Below are positions 8,803 to 18,330 of a DNA stretch of 64,000 bases, piece by piece. Origin of the DNA: an uncultured Bacillota bacterium. Its GTDB lineage: Bacteria > Bacillota > Clostridia > Christensenellales > UBA1242. Where the stretch lies: NCBI GenBank assembly GCA_900544595.1, contig UQVQ01000002.1, positions 102,245-166,244 on the forward strand, given 5' to 3'. A program made the position numbers and the translations under genes. The notes beneath the pieces were generated by a model. The model saw nothing but the letters and a program-made list of their open reading frames with translations, searched no databases and was not told where the DNA came from. Every line of letters begins with the position of its first letter. Position 1 is the first letter of the stretch.

Positions 8803-9189
8803 CTATATTTTATCACCATTAAAGATAATGTCATTACCAACATTTATTTCTTCAATTAAGTTCTTTTTTTTATAAAACCAATCTTTTTCATTTGTATATC
8901 TATCAGAAATATAATTGATATTTTGATTTAATGAACCAACTAATGCTCTATCGTTATCAATTTTCTGCTCATCAAAATAACCATCAATGATGATATCACA
9001 TTGACTTTTTAAATTATCTTCAATTTCATTTAATTGATATCCCGTAAAAAGAATTATGCCTAATTCCAAATTTTTAACTTCTTCAAGTAGTTTAACTAAA
9101 CCGGTTTGTAAGAGTGGTTCCTCCTCTCTGATACTGATTTTATCAATGATATTTCGCAATAGCCAGCAATGAACACTTGCATTGCGCAA
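8803..9189 (-). pseudogene. C-terminal remnant of a radical-SAM (NrdG-like) activase
   Basis: The open frame of 128 codons lacks the N-terminal CxxxCxxC iron-sulfur motif. The remaining part reads EEEPLLQTGLVKLLEEVKNL and then ELGIILFTGYQLNEIE, DIIIDGYFDEQ and RALVGSLNQNINYI, the typical order of the second half of NrdG-type 4Fe-4S activating proteins (GGEPLLQ, YTGY, VDGPF, LRGSSNQR). The glycine-rich GGEP is altered to REEEP. The first 12-20 residues come from DNA next to the tet gene, so the 5' part was lost when the tet cassette arrived. The junction is near 9150-9175. It lies 16 nt before the exonuclease gene. Confidence 0.7.
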
Positions 9190-9193
9190 GACG

Positions 9194-11113
9194 TTACATT
9201 ATCTTCTGAAACATATGGCGAACCTTATCTAACCGACTATTTGGGCGGCGAGGTTGTACTACAGGTTCCCCTGAAGTTTCCTGATACCCTTTCAATTCTG
9301 TCAAGCAAACGCTTCTTCCATTTGTATAGAAATTCAAATCACTTTTGTATTCCCCAATCCGTCTTGCTGGTATTTCTCCAGTTAAGATCGCTTCATTATT
9401 TTTTATTGAAGTTGTTTCAATTACCGCATCGTATTTCACAGCATCATGATAAGCCCGTGAAAGATATTCCTGCGGTGCAAACAGGGTAAAAGAAAGATAG
9501 GGTTCTAAAACCTGTGTTCCTGCTTTTTTTAATGCCAGTTCCAGCACAATGGGCGCAAGAAAGCGGAAATCTGCCGGAGTACTGACCGGGCTGTAGTAAA
9601 CACCATATTCAAAACAAATTCTGCAATCTGTTACCTCCCATCCATACACTCCCTGCTCTAATCCATACCGAATCCCTTCCATAACTGCGTTTTGAAAGCT
9701 TTGGTTTAAATAACCGAGAGGCACTTTACTTTCATATTCTGTTCCGCTTCCAACAGGAAGAGGAGTGACAGCCAAACCAATCGACGCCCAAAAGGGATTT
9801 GGCGGTACTTCAATATGAATTGTATAATGAGCCTCTTTTCGTGGTCTCTCCCGATAAATAACGGTAGGCTCTTTTATTGCTACCTCGACACTATATTTTT
9901 CATTTAATAAAGAACAAACAACTTCCAATTGTACTTTTCCCAAAAAGGAAAGAATAATTTCATGAGTAATAGAATCAATCATAAAATGCAGAAGCGGATC
10001 AGTATCCGCAATCTCTGTAAGGGCATCCAGTAATGCTTCCCTTTGCTCTGCTTTGATTGGCTCTATCGTTGTCCGAAAAAGCGGCAGGGGATTATCCGTC
10101 CATGCCTTGCGTGGCAATAGTTTTTCATCTCCCAGAACATCATTTAGTTTTAATGTATTGTCAGATAAAATAACAATCTCCCCGGAATCAGCGGTGTCTG
10201 TTGGGACGATTTCTCCATCAAATGGAATTGACATCTCTGTAATTTTAATTTTTTCCTTTTTTGACAGAAGAATCGTTTCCCGTAAACAAAGCGTACCGCT
10301 ATACAGCCTTAAATAGCAACGTCGTTTTTTCTGCTCGGTATATTCAATTTTAAAAACATACCCGCACAGTTCCGATTGACAGTTATCTGTTTTCGATGAA
10401 AAAATATCTGTGATTACATCAAGCAATTTTTTTGTTCCGATATTCTCTTTTGCGCTTCCATGATATACCGGAAAAAAAGTTCCCTGCTGTACCCTTCGCT
10501 TTATTTCTTCCTGAAGTTCCCGCAATGTCAAAGGCGCTCCTGAAAGATATTTTTCTAAAAGATTATCATTCCCGGCAATCACAGCATCCCACTTTTCAAA
10601 ATCCGCAACGTCGGAAAGTGTTAATTCTGGAAATAAATGAACTTCCTGCATAACCATCATATCTTCTGTCAATTTTTCTCTGATATTTTGATAAGTCTGT
10701 GCAGGAACAAAGCCTTCCTGATCGATTTTATTGATAAAAATAATGGTTGGTATCTTCATCTTCCTCAGCGCATGGAACAGCACTCTGGTCTGTGCCTGTA
10801 CTCCATCTTTTGCAGATATTACTAAAATCGCTCCGTCCAGAACCGATAAAGAGCGGTACACTTCTGTTATAAAGTCCATGTGTCCCGGTGTGTCTACAAG
10901 ATTCACTTTGTACTCTTTCCAGTGAAAAGATGTAACGGCAGCCTGAATGGTAATTCCCCTTTGACGTTCCAAAGCCATAGAATCCGTTCTTGTTGTGCCT
11001 TTATCTACATTGCCCGGTTCCATGATTGCCCCGCTTGTATACAGCAAGCTTTCTGTCAGTGTTGTTTTTCCTGCATCAACGTGTGCAAGAATGCCAATAT
11101 TGATTATTTTCAT
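9194..11113 (-). CDS. Tetracycline resistance ribosomal protection protein, Tet(M/O/W) type
   Basis: A full-length 639-aa translation GTPase that displaces tetracycline from the ribosome. It has P-loop AHVDAGKTT (about residues 10-18), switch region RGITIQ, DTPGHMDF, NKID (about 128-131), EF-G-like domains III-V, and the conserved C-terminus RRPNSRLDKVRHMFQKIM. Length is exactly that of Tet(O)/Tet(W). It resembles Tet(W), Tet(O) and Tet(32) closely, but differs from each version I can recall at many positions (e.g. residues 130-190), so I do not name the class. GC content is clearly higher than in the neighbours, a sign of recent transfer. GGAGGATGACAC precedes the ATG. Regulation is by the attenuator leader upstream. 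Confidence 0.95.
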   Translation of the reverse strand: MKIINIGILAHVDAGKTTLTESLLYTSGAIMEPGNVDKGTTRTDSMALERQRGITIQAAVTSFHWKEYKVNLVDTPGHMDFITEVYRSLSVLDGAILVISAKDGVQAQTRVLFHALRKMKIPTIIFINKIDQEGFVPAQTYQNIREKLTEDMMVMQEVHLFPELTLSDVADFEKWDAVIAGNDNLLEKYLSGAPLTLRELQEEIKRRVQQGTFFPVYHGSAKENIGTKKLLDVITDIFSSKTDNCQSELCGYVFKIEYTEQKKRRCYLRLYSGTLCLRETILLSKKEKIKITEMSIPFDGEIVPTDTADSGEIVILSDNTLKLNDVLGDEKLLPRKAWTDNPLPLFRTTIEPIKAEQREALLDALTEIADTDPLLHFMIDSITHEIILSFLGKVQLEVVCSLLNEKYSVEVAIKEPTVIYRERPRKEAHYTIHIEVPPNPFWASIGLAVTPLPVGSGTEYESKVPLGYLNQSFQNAVMEGIRYGLEQGVYGWEVTDCRICFEYGVYYSPVSTPADFRFLAPIVLELALKKAGTQVLEPYLSFTLFAPQEYLSRAYHDAVKYDAVIETTSIKNNEAILTGEIPARRIGEYKSDLNFYTNGRSVCLTELKGYQETSGEPVVQPRRPNSRLDKVRHMFQKIM

Positions 11114-11146
11114 GTGTCATCCTCCATTCACAGCCAAAAAAGGCAT

Positions 11147-11187
11147 AAAAATCCCCAGCAGCAAAATACTCTTACCGCTGGGGATTT
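11147..11187 (-). terminator. Attenuator hairpin in the tet leader
   Basis: AAATCCCCAGC / GCTGGGGATTT stem followed (on the reverse strand) by a T-run, 34 nt before the tet start codon. This is the hairpin expected to stop transcription without drug in tet(M)/tet(W)-type leaders. Confidence 0.8.
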
Positions 11188-11351
11188 AATCTTTGGACAT
11201 ACACATAAAAGACATACGCCAACAGACGCTTGTCACTTGTCTTACTATGTCAATATATAAGGCAAAAGTATTCTTAAATAGGTACAAAAAACCAAGCCCT
11301 TGTTCCAAAGGACATCCCAAAGTTTTTTGTTCCCACTATTTGGTTATAGTT

Positions 11352-11375
11352 TTATTTAAGAATACCCTGCCGCAT
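11352..11375 (-). CDS. tet leader peptide MRQGILK
   Basis: A 7-codon open frame (ATG at 11375-11373, TAA at 11354-11352) behind an AAAGGAGTT ribosome site, 31 nt downstream of the tet promoter. Its coding bases form one arm (11353-11365) of a long inverted repeat whose other arm is 11268-11280, so ribosome position on the peptide can decide leader folding. Known tet ribosomal-protection leaders work in this way; the detail here is inferred from the layout. Confidence 0.75.
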   Translation of the reverse strand: MRQGILK

Positions 11376-11405
11376 ATTTTTTAACTCCTTTTTGGAAATA
11401 TCATG

Positions 11406-11435
11406 ATTATAACACTAAACTGTACCCCTTGTCAA
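11406..11435 (-). promoter_or_regulatory. tet promoter
   Basis: Reverse strand TTGACA (11430-11435) and TATAAT (11406-11411) with an 18-nt spacer: a consensus promoter for the leader and tet gene. Confidence 0.85.
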
Positions 11436-11443
11436 GGACATTT

Positions 11444-11716
11444 TTATTTATTTGTTCTAGGGAACGTCTGTTTGTCTACTTTACAACTTACAATCCCCTC
11501 TAATGGATAAATCCCTGTTGTGATATACTCATAATACTCGTTAGGTGACAACTTTGCCAACTGCCATTGATATCTGCTATTATTATAATAATCCATCCAG
11601 TCATCCACGATTGCTTTTACCTCACGATATTTGCTACATTCACTAACATCTATCTCATCCTTCATATGTCCAAAAAAGCTTTCCTGTGGTGCATTATCCC
11701 AACAGTTTCCTTTCCG
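11444..11716 (-). pseudogene. IS3-family transposase (OrfB) C-terminal fragment
   Basis: The reverse strand reads RKGNCWDNAPQESFFGHMKD and then EIDVSECSKYREVKAIVDDW, YYNNSRYQWQLAKLSPNEYY, which is the last third of an IS3/IS150-type DDE integrase with the final catalytic Glu in the ESFFGHMKDE block. Everything upstream of RKGN is missing: the sequence changes into the helicase gene at about 11717. The stop is at 11444, right against the tet promoter. It marks one border of the tet-bearing insertion. Confidence 0.8.
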
Positions 11717-13003
11717 GAAATAATCTCACCAGAATCCTCATCAAGATTTTCTCTTATTTGTTTAGATATTTCTTTCTTCTCATTTTCAAGTTCTATAAGT
11801 TCTGGATTAAACTGAATTTGGTTTAATTCATCAATAATATTTCCCAAATCCATTCTCATAATTCCATTAATGTTTGATGTTTTGAAATATGTTTTCTTTC
11901 TAATTATGTCATTAATATCACTACTTAATTTTTCTAAAACATCTTTCTTAAACTCATTCTCATCAATAGTAAAATTATAGTTTCCAATCTTTTTAATCAA
12001 AAACTCATAATCATTTTTATTATTCTCTATTATAGAAATTTCTTTTCTGTAATTACTGATTTGTTCATTCAATAATTTCTTATTGTTTTCATGAGACGAT
12101 ATCTGATTTTTTACACTATCAATTTGAACTTGCTCTTTCAATAGTTTTTGATAATCCAATTTTAACTTTTGGAATTCTTCATCAAAGTTTTCTTTTGTCG
12201 CTGTGAAATTTTCAAATGATATTATTTGCTTATCAATTTTCTGTGAAATATTTATGTAAAAATTATCCACAAGTCTTTCTGGATTGTAATCTGTATTTTT
12301 ACCATTAATGTTAGGTATCAATCTTAATGGCCTTATTTCTGGGATTTTTGGCAATCTATCAAAGACATTATCAATGGCTTTATGAGTTTCGCTTGATACC
12401 AATATTTTTTTGCCTTTTTTTGTTAATTGAGCAATTATTTCAGCAATAACTTGTGTCTTACCCGTTCCCGGTGGACCTTGCAATAAGAAAATACTTTCAC
12501 TAGCAACTGCTTTTTTAACAGCTTCCTTTTGTCTATCATTTAAACTTTGCAAATTCCATTCAATATCATCTTCTATATTGTGGTTAAGATTTTGTAATGA
12601 CTTTGGCTCAAACAAATACCTTGACAAATAAGGATTTTTAACAAAACCTTTGAAGAATGCGTCCAAAGATTTTTCTTGTCTTTCAATCTTCATTTTTTCT
12701 GCAATATTATTATATGTCATAAAACATGGCTTAATATTTTCAAGTTCTTTTCTTACTTCATCAACACTATTCTTTTCAATTTTAAATAGTATGTTAAATC
12801 TTCTAATTGTTTCATTTTCTATTGCTTTATTTATTTTTTCATTTTTAATATTTAATAGATACTCTTTTGTTTTAAACAACTCTAAATTAATTTGATTGTT
12901 ATACTTGTTTTTTAGTTCTTGTGTCTTTGATATTCTCGCTTTATTGATATTCTCATTTTTTTCTTTTTCTAACTTTTCTGCAAATTTTTTGCATTTTTCT
13001 TCA
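11662..13003 (-). pseudogene. SF1 helicase, middle part (frame-shifted from its N-terminus, 3' end lost)
   Basis: This frame holds a coiled linker and the first RecA-like domain of a UvrD/Dna2-like superfamily 1 helicase: Q-motif-like LNDRQKEAVKKAV, Walker A GPPGTGKTQVIAEI, motif Ia ILVSSETHKAIDNV. After about residue 380 of the open frame it runs into IS3 transposase DNA at 11717, so motifs II to VI are gone and the last 18 codons (to 11662) are foreign. The first ATG gives a frame starting at 12879, but the reading frame is open and homologous-looking further up to the A7 run at 13004-13010, where it joins the N-terminal part. No functional helicase can be made. Confidence 0.75.
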
Positions 13004-14240
13004 TTTTTTTGTCAGAAATATCATTTTTTTCATTAAATTCTTTAATTTTATTATTTTTTTCTAAATCAAGTTGCAAAGATAAGTCATCTAAATACTCATG
13101 AACTTCATCATTAATAATGTTGTTATATTGAGTTTCAACTTTGGCTTTATCATTCAAGTAATCGTTTTCAAATTCTTTTTCATACTTATCTGTGTTTGGT
13201 AAAATATCTTCTGCAAAAATTTTATATCTTTCATCTAATTGAATTGATTTTATTCCTGTTTGATTATTACTTGGTTCTTGTGCTGTTAAAGAAATGTCCT
13301 GTCTAGTAAATCTATTTAATAGTAATTCTTCTTTTGGTTTTCTATCTTTTTCTGTCATAGCAGAATAAATTTCTTTTTTATTAAAGTCAACTTCAATGCT
13401 TACAAGTGGAAAACTCTCTGCCCCATCAACATTTTCAGTTATAACAATTTGGTCATCTCTAACAAGTTCTTTATTTAATAATAATCCACTATATCTTTCT
13501 TCATTAAGTCTATAAACATTTCTAGGAATAATAAAAGTATTTAATATTTCACATTTATTAAATCTAATACATTTTTCAGATTGTGCTTCTAAATATTGTT
13601 TTCTAAATAATATATAATCTTTCCATTCTTCATAAGTTTGTAATACTTTCTTATATTGTTTTACATAGAAAGGACTATTGACTAATCTATAAATAAAATC
13701 ATTTGTTAAAACATTGCTTGCTGAATATTCATCAATGTTAACACCAAAATTGGGAACCTTAATTCCATTTGGAAGAACTTTTAATTCAAAAGCAACTGAA
13801 CAATTACATTGAACACTTATCTCACTAACTTTATCTTCAATTTCATCTATAAGTTCAATACCTTTAACGACAAACAAATAGTTTTTAAGACATTTTATAT
13901 CTCCAATGATAATAATATCTTGACCTTCTGGTAAGAACCTTTTTATTAAGGTATCCTTTTCTGGCCTTATGACAACATTTCTATAAATGTAATTTCCCTT
14001 TTTATCGCATTCCGCCCTTCTATCAAATGCCGGCATTGAAAAATGATATATATTGGTCTTGTATGGGTTAAAACATTGATTCATAAATTCCTTAAAATTT
14101 TCAATAGTTGCCTTTTGAGTGTTTCCCATTTTCCTATAAATATTTGAATATTGCTCAACTAATGATGTGGAAAAATAGTCATCCCAATTTTGACTCCCTT
14201 TAACCATATTAAATGTGCAATCTAAAAATAAAAAATTCAT
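12969..14240 (-). pseudogene. SF1 helicase, N-terminal part (ends at a frameshift)
   Basis: A 423-aa N-terminal piece of the same gene. The ATG at 14240 follows GGAGGGATAGG; an ATG at 14261 is possible but has no ribosome site. The region is mostly novel, with a charged coiled-coil at the end (LEKNNKIKEFNEKNDISDKK). The frame stops 20 codons after a run of seven A (13004-13010, reverse strand); adding one A restores a continuous reading through NEEKCKKFAEKLEKEKNE into the helicase domain. It could be a single-base deletion or -1 slippage; with the 3' end destroyed, decay is the simpler view. A TATAAT box lies about 45 nt upstream. Confidence 0.7.
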
Positions 14241-14261
14241 CCTATCCCTCCAACACGACAT

Positions 14262-14761
14262 TTGTCAATACTAACCCATTTGCATTATAGCATATAATCA
14301 AAAGATTATCTTACTAAAATAAAAAAATCATCAACTTGTGTTGATGACCAAAAATTTCTTTTTTCATGCAACACAAACAATGGAGCTAAATCCCATATAA
14401 TTGAGTTACATACTTATAATTTTATCTATCTGGACTGTAGACCCGAACTTATAATACTCTCAAGGAAAACGAATACTATAAGATTTATAAAATGTAATTA
14501 TATTAAATTATGTGCATTAGTTGACCTTCTTACCTGATATCCCTTGAAATATCTCATCACAACTCTATTATGCAAGAATAGAATAACAAAAACAATATTT
14601 TTTGTCAAGTATTACAAGGATTTTTTAATTTTAATTTTTCATTCTATTTCGAATATAGCGCTCTCGTGTGTTCATCATTTGAACACGCGGGAATATTTTT
14701 ATGTAAAAAATTTACCAACTCCAAGAGTTCAGCGTTTGAACTCTTCAAAAAAATTTACAAG
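14262..14761. other. Non-coding stretch with several hairpins
   Basis: No credible gene. On the left is a terminator-like hairpin CATCAAC-TTGT-GTTGATG (near 14328-14346) within the helicase upstream region. Two related short palindromes follow: GTGTTCA/TGAACAC (14668-14686) and AAGAGTTCA/TGAACTCTT (14723-14745), sharing the core GTTCA..TGAAC. The rest is AT-rich without clear signals. It could include operators or a small RNA, but I see no proof. Confidence 0.4.
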
Positions 14762-14820
14762 AAAAAATAACCCAACACTAGTTGAGTTATTTTCTATATA
14801 AGTTATTAAATTTAATATAT
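14762..14820. repeat. 59-bp direct repeat, copy A
   Basis: This segment and 20233-20291 align over 59 bases without gaps, with an identical 32-nt core that begins TTGAGTTATTTTCTATATAA. Each copy contains a hairpin (here AATAACCCAAC / GTTGAGTTATT) and a T-run, so it can act as terminator. The two copies bound the six-gene FtsH/WYL/DUF262 cassette. Confidence 0.8.
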
Positions 14821-14885
14821 CCTCATATATTTAAGGACACTTTCATTCAAAAATTTAAGACAGGAAATTGAAAATCAATAAATAA

Positions 14886-15071
14886 TTATTTCTTTTCTTC
14901 CCATTTAGAACAAGCTCCATTCATGCAACCTTGGTTTCCATTTCCTCTTGATTTAATTTTGCAAACGTGTGTGGAACCTTCCCATTTCACAGAACTTCCT
15001 TGTCGTTGCGAATTTCCTCCAAAATGCTGACAAGTACAACAACATTTTTGACTTACTGGTGTTGAATTCAT
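14886..15071 (-). CDS. 61-aa Cys-rich protein, last gene of the FtsH/WYL/DUF262 operon
   Basis: A small soluble protein with eight Cys: KCCCTCQHFGG near residue 9-18, then a single Cys near 38, and a C-terminal pair of Cys (GCMNGACSKW), a plan that suggests a metal-binding (zinc-ribbon-like) or disulfide-rich fold. No family recognised with certainty. It starts 27 nt after the DUF262 gene, with AAAAGGAGTT before the ATG, so it is co-transcribed. Its place at the end of a probable defence operon makes a role as accessory or inhibitor protein possible, which is inference only. Confidence 0.65.
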   Translation of the reverse strand: MNSTPVSQKCCCTCQHFGGNSQRQGSSVKWEGSTHVCKIKSRGNGNQGCMNGACSKWEEKK

Positions 15072-15098
15072 TTTTTAACTCCTTTTAATATACATATA

Positions 15099-16961
15099 TT
15101 ATTTTTTAAATATAAACTTTGTTATTCTTTCTGCCACATTATTTGTCTCATTTTCTATATTTCCTTTATCCCATATTGGTTTTTCAATATTTTTATATTT
15201 TATCGCCAAGTAAGACGCCATTGGGTAATGGCTGTCTGCATAACAAAACTTTCCATCTATTGAATGGTGGACTTTAGTTCTAAACCAATCGTTACTTATA
15301 GACCTATTTATTTTTTGTTCTAGTAATATCTTATTTCCTATTTTATTTACTATTTCATCAAACTCGTCTTTATCTTTTATATTGGCATCAATTTGTATTG
15401 CATAAATATTATGTCCACTAGCAGGCATTATGTGCTCTATATCATATTTATCATTTAAACTAAATTCTAAATGTTTTTCCTTAGCAAAAATAAATTCATT
15501 TAAATATACCAATAAATTTTTATCATAATCAGTTATATTTAATTTTATATCTTCTTCTTTCCAGTTAGAACAAATATGATTATTAAAATCTTCTACTATT
15601 TCAGAAATTGCGATACTATTGTTTAAGAACTTAACAGATTCGCCAAATAAAAACGTTTTAAAATTTTTACTTGAATAGCCGGCATCAACCAATTCTAGAA
15701 TTACAAATAATCTCAACATAGTTTCTGAAAGTAATTCAACATTATTTTTATCCAAAATATGGTTAATAAACCTATTAAAATAACACCCTAAAAATAATTT
15801 TGCGTTTTCGTTGAATTTTAATAGAATGTTTACAATTGGCATTTCACTAACTTGGCTCCAAATTTTTGCAAGTGCGAGCATCTCGGTACAAGTCTTAATA
15901 GGGTTATCTATCAATTCTTTGTTTATTGCTGTAAAATATCTTCTTACTCCCGGCACTGTAACATCAATAGACCCTGTTGATGTAACTACTTCATTATTTT
16001 TAGCTCTAGTAAGATACATATATTGCATTAAAATAGAATCTATGTCTAATATATTTTTTGCTGATAAAGCGTTCACAACATCCAATAATTCTTTCCAAAT
16101 GTTAGAAAATTCACCATCTTTATTTAATCCTTTAGAAGTTGCGAACAATTTTGCCGAAATTATATCCGCATCGCTTAATGGCATACCATCTGAGTTAAGA
16201 GAATTAAACATTGTTATAGCTTGTTCAATATTCCAACTTTTAATTTCAATGACTTCACATTTTTCAATTATAGTTTTTGCTATATTATTTACTTGACTAC
16301 TATCTAATTCTTGTAATTTACCATAGAAAAACTTAAAATTTTTGAAAAAATTAGTATATATATTATCTTTTTGTTTATATTTTATTTTAAATACTTCGCG
16401 TTGTGCATCATCGTAATCTACAGCCTGCAGTATCCTATTTAACTCTTTTTTATATTCATCATTTTCATTATTTGATTTATTGATAAGAATATTTAATTGA
16501 CTATAAAGTTTTTTATCTTCTTCTACATTTGGTTTTTCAGAAACATCTTCAACTTCAGCATTATATAAAATATTTAAAATGGTTTTTCTACGATCTTTTA
16601 AACCTCTTAACAAACTACTAGACTCTTCATCATTTTCGCTAATTCGGCTAAGTAGATTATTAATATTTATCAGTAAAGCTTTCAGTAATAGTAAAAATGT
16701 AGTTGTTCTTTGTTGTCCATCTATTAGTTCATATAATGTATCTTTATCATTACAACTAATAATGATTGTTCCAAAGAAATAATTATCTTTACCTTTGTTC
16801 TCTTTCTCTGAAAAATCGACAATATCTTGCCAAAGTTTATCACAATTTTCAATTCCCCAAGAATATGGTCTTTGATATTCTGGTATTACGAATACTGCAT
16901 CATCATCTAACTTTAAATATTCTCCAATTTTTCTTAATTTTGGTTCTATGTTTTTTGCCAT
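15099..16961 (-). CDS. DUF262/DUF1524 protein (GmrSD-like nuclease)
   Basis: A 620-aa protein. The N-terminal DUF262 domain has IPEYQRPYSWG (about residues 25-35), and ELIDGQQRTTTFLLLL (about 77-92), the DGQQR motif characteristic of the ParB-like nucleotide-hydrolysing domain of GmrS. The C-terminal DUF1524 domain has the His-Me-finger type motif YDIEHIMPASGHN (about 513-525) and GNKILLEQKINRSISNDWF, the nuclease part of GmrD. Single-chain GmrSD proteins are type IV restriction enzymes that cut glucosylated or otherwise modified phage DNA. It is the fourth gene of a five-gene operon, 9 nt after the WYL gene. Target specificity cannot be predicted from sequence alone. Confidence 0.88.
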   Translation of the reverse strand: MAKNIEPKLRKIGEYLKLDDDAVFVIPEYQRPYSWGIENCDKLWQDIVDFSEKENKGKDNYFFGTIIISCNDKDTLYELIDGQQRTTTFLLLLKALLININNLLSRISENDEESSSLLRGLKDRRKTILNILYNAEVEDVSEKPNVEEDKKLYSQLNILINKSNNENDEYKKELNRILQAVDYDDAQREVFKIKYKQKDNIYTNFFKNFKFFYGKLQELDSSQVNNIAKTIIEKCEVIEIKSWNIEQAITMFNSLNSDGMPLSDADIISAKLFATSKGLNKDGEFSNIWKELLDVVNALSAKNILDIDSILMQYMYLTRAKNNEVVTSTGSIDVTVPGVRRYFTAINKELIDNPIKTCTEMLALAKIWSQVSEMPIVNILLKFNENAKLFLGCYFNRFINHILDKNNVELLSETMLRLFVILELVDAGYSSKNFKTFLFGESVKFLNNSIAISEIVEDFNNHICSNWKEEDIKLNITDYDKNLLVYLNEFIFAKEKHLEFSLNDKYDIEHIMPASGHNIYAIQIDANIKDKDEFDEIVNKIGNKILLEQKINRSISNDWFRTKVHHSIDGKFCYADSHYPMASYLAIKYKNIEKPIWDKGNIENETNNVAERITKFIFKK

Positions 16962-16970
16962 AATCTTCTC

Positions 16971-17951
16971 CTATTCATATCTTTTGTTTATTTGTTTGAC
17001 TATTTCTTTTATCTTATCCCTTGTGTCTTTTGGGGATAAAAGTTCTATATCTTCACCATATTGTAAGCACCAATAGATAAGTGAAGTTTCGTTTGCTGTT
17101 ATATCTGCAAATATTGAGTTTTCTTTTTCATAAAGACTAGCATTTTTACCAAACCATTCTTCAACATAATTTGCAGCTTCTTCTCTATGAATTTTTACTG
17201 TCGCATTTATCGTTTTTGTCGCAAACATATAAATGTTTTCATTTACATATTTTGCAATATCTAATCCATTTTCAAAACCTTTAACTTGCGTTACTGGTTT
17301 TATTGGTGTGTCTAAAATTTTAATGTTATGTATTCTTTCAAGCTTGTAGTTTCCTATTTCATCAAAATAATCATAATTACAAACTAAAAAATATTTTCCT
17401 TGATTATTTATTAGGCAATATGGGTTAACTTTATAGGGGTGCTTTTTTGTATTATTGTTTTTATATCCATTTCTAATATAATCAAACTCAATCTGTCTGT
17501 TATTTTCAATAGCTTCGTTAATTATATCAACATTATAAAATAGTTCTTTACTATCAGTTCTATTGAGTTCATCTGCTTTATACACATATTTGTATTGTTT
17601 TCGCTGATAAACACTTAAAAATTCTGATAGTTTTTTCGCAAGTTCTCTTGATTGCTTACTATTTATGCTTTTACTAGAAAATACAGCATCAACCAAAAAC
17701 CTAATTTCACTTGGCTCAAACTCTCTACTAGCCAGATATGAGCCAGCATTTGTTTTGACAATGTCATAACCAAAATCTATCAAACTATCAATATTTGTGG
17801 CAATAGACTTTCTTTCACAAGTCATTCCATAAATATTGTTTATTTTAATAACTATATCATTTTGAGATAATAAATGATTTTCATCACTATAATCTCTTAA
17901 CACTTGTAATGTGTATAGAATAGATAGTTTTTTATTTGATGATGATGGCAT
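16971..17951 (-). CDS. WYL-domain transcriptional regulator
   Basis: A 326-aa protein: N-terminal winged helix (about residues 8-70, ILYTLQVLRDYSDENHLLSQ and CERKSIATNIDSLIDFGYDI), a linker, a WYL domain (about 135-225, RQIEFDYIRNG, NPYCLINNQGKYFLVCNYD, RIHNI) and the WCX C-terminal domain (to 326). WYL proteins of this plan (CapW/BrxR type) repress defence operons and sense nucleic acid or nucleotide signals. Here the gene lies inside the operon, between the 106-aa gene and the DUF262 gene, so it probably controls the operon itself. A truncated relative is at 23209-23499. Confidence 0.88.
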   Translation of the reverse strand: MPSSSNKKLSILYTLQVLRDYSDENHLLSQNDIVIKINNIYGMTCERKSIATNIDSLIDFGYDIVKTNAGSYLASREFEPSEIRFLVDAVFSSKSINSKQSRELAKKLSEFLSVYQRKQYKYVYKADELNRTDSKELFYNVDIINEAIENNRQIEFDYIRNGYKNNNTKKHPYKVNPYCLINNQGKYFLVCNYDYFDEIGNYKLERIHNIKILDTPIKPVTQVKGFENGLDIAKYVNENIYMFATKTINATVKIHREEAANYVEEWFGKNASLYEKENSIFADITANETSLIYWCLQYGEDIELLSPKDTRDKIKEIVKQINKRYE

Positions 17952-17966
17952 ATATTCTCCTTAATG

Positions 17967-18287
17967 TCAATTGGTTCTATAACCACTTCTTCTTAATGTT
18001 TCTTGTAATTTTCTTTTGAATTCTCTTTCATCAACCATATCATCAAGTTTATAATCAAATCTTGCGCCATTGTAACTTGATGAAGAACGAACATCTTTTG
18101 CTCCAGCAGTAGATAAAAAGTTTTGTATCTCTTTTTCAGGGTCAGCACATTTAATTGTATATCTTACTTCGATTTCGCCACCACAACTTCTTCTTATATA
18201 AATATTTCTTGCTCCGCTACGCGAAAGTTGTTCTTTAATTTCATTCTCTGGTTTTTTAAATTCTACATTAATGTTTGAATATTTCAT
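17967..18287 (-). CDS. 106-aa protein with internal repeats, unknown function
   Basis: A small soluble basic protein. It appears to consist of repeated units of about 45 residues: IKEQLSRSGARNIYIRRS followed by GEIEVRYTI, then IQNFLSTAGAKDVRSSSS followed by ARFDYKL, and a final half unit FKRKLQETLRRSGYRTN. Each unit looks like helix plus two strands, an alpha/beta fold. No known family comes to mind. It lies between the FtsH-like gene (43 nt) and the WYL gene (15 nt) in one operon, so it may be an adaptor, substrate or sensor for the protease. Start chosen at the ATG after AAAGGAGAAATT. Confidence 0.6.
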   Translation of the reverse strand: MKYSNINVEFKKPENEIKEQLSRSGARNIYIRRSCGGEIEVRYTIKCADPEKEIQNFLSTAGAKDVRSSSSYNGARFDYKLDDMVDEREFKRKLQETLRRSGYRTN

Positions 18288-18330
18288 TTTAATTTCTCCT
18301 TTATAATAACATATTTCTTTTTATTTTGTT

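Noticed and set aside
13004..13010. Programmed -1 frameshift in the helicase
   Set aside because: The slip site does not fit the X-XXY-YYZ rule and the gene is truncated at its 3' end anyway; decay is simpler.
14600..14760. CRISPR array
   Set aside because: Only two dissimilar short palindromes without regular spacers; no cas genes in the window.
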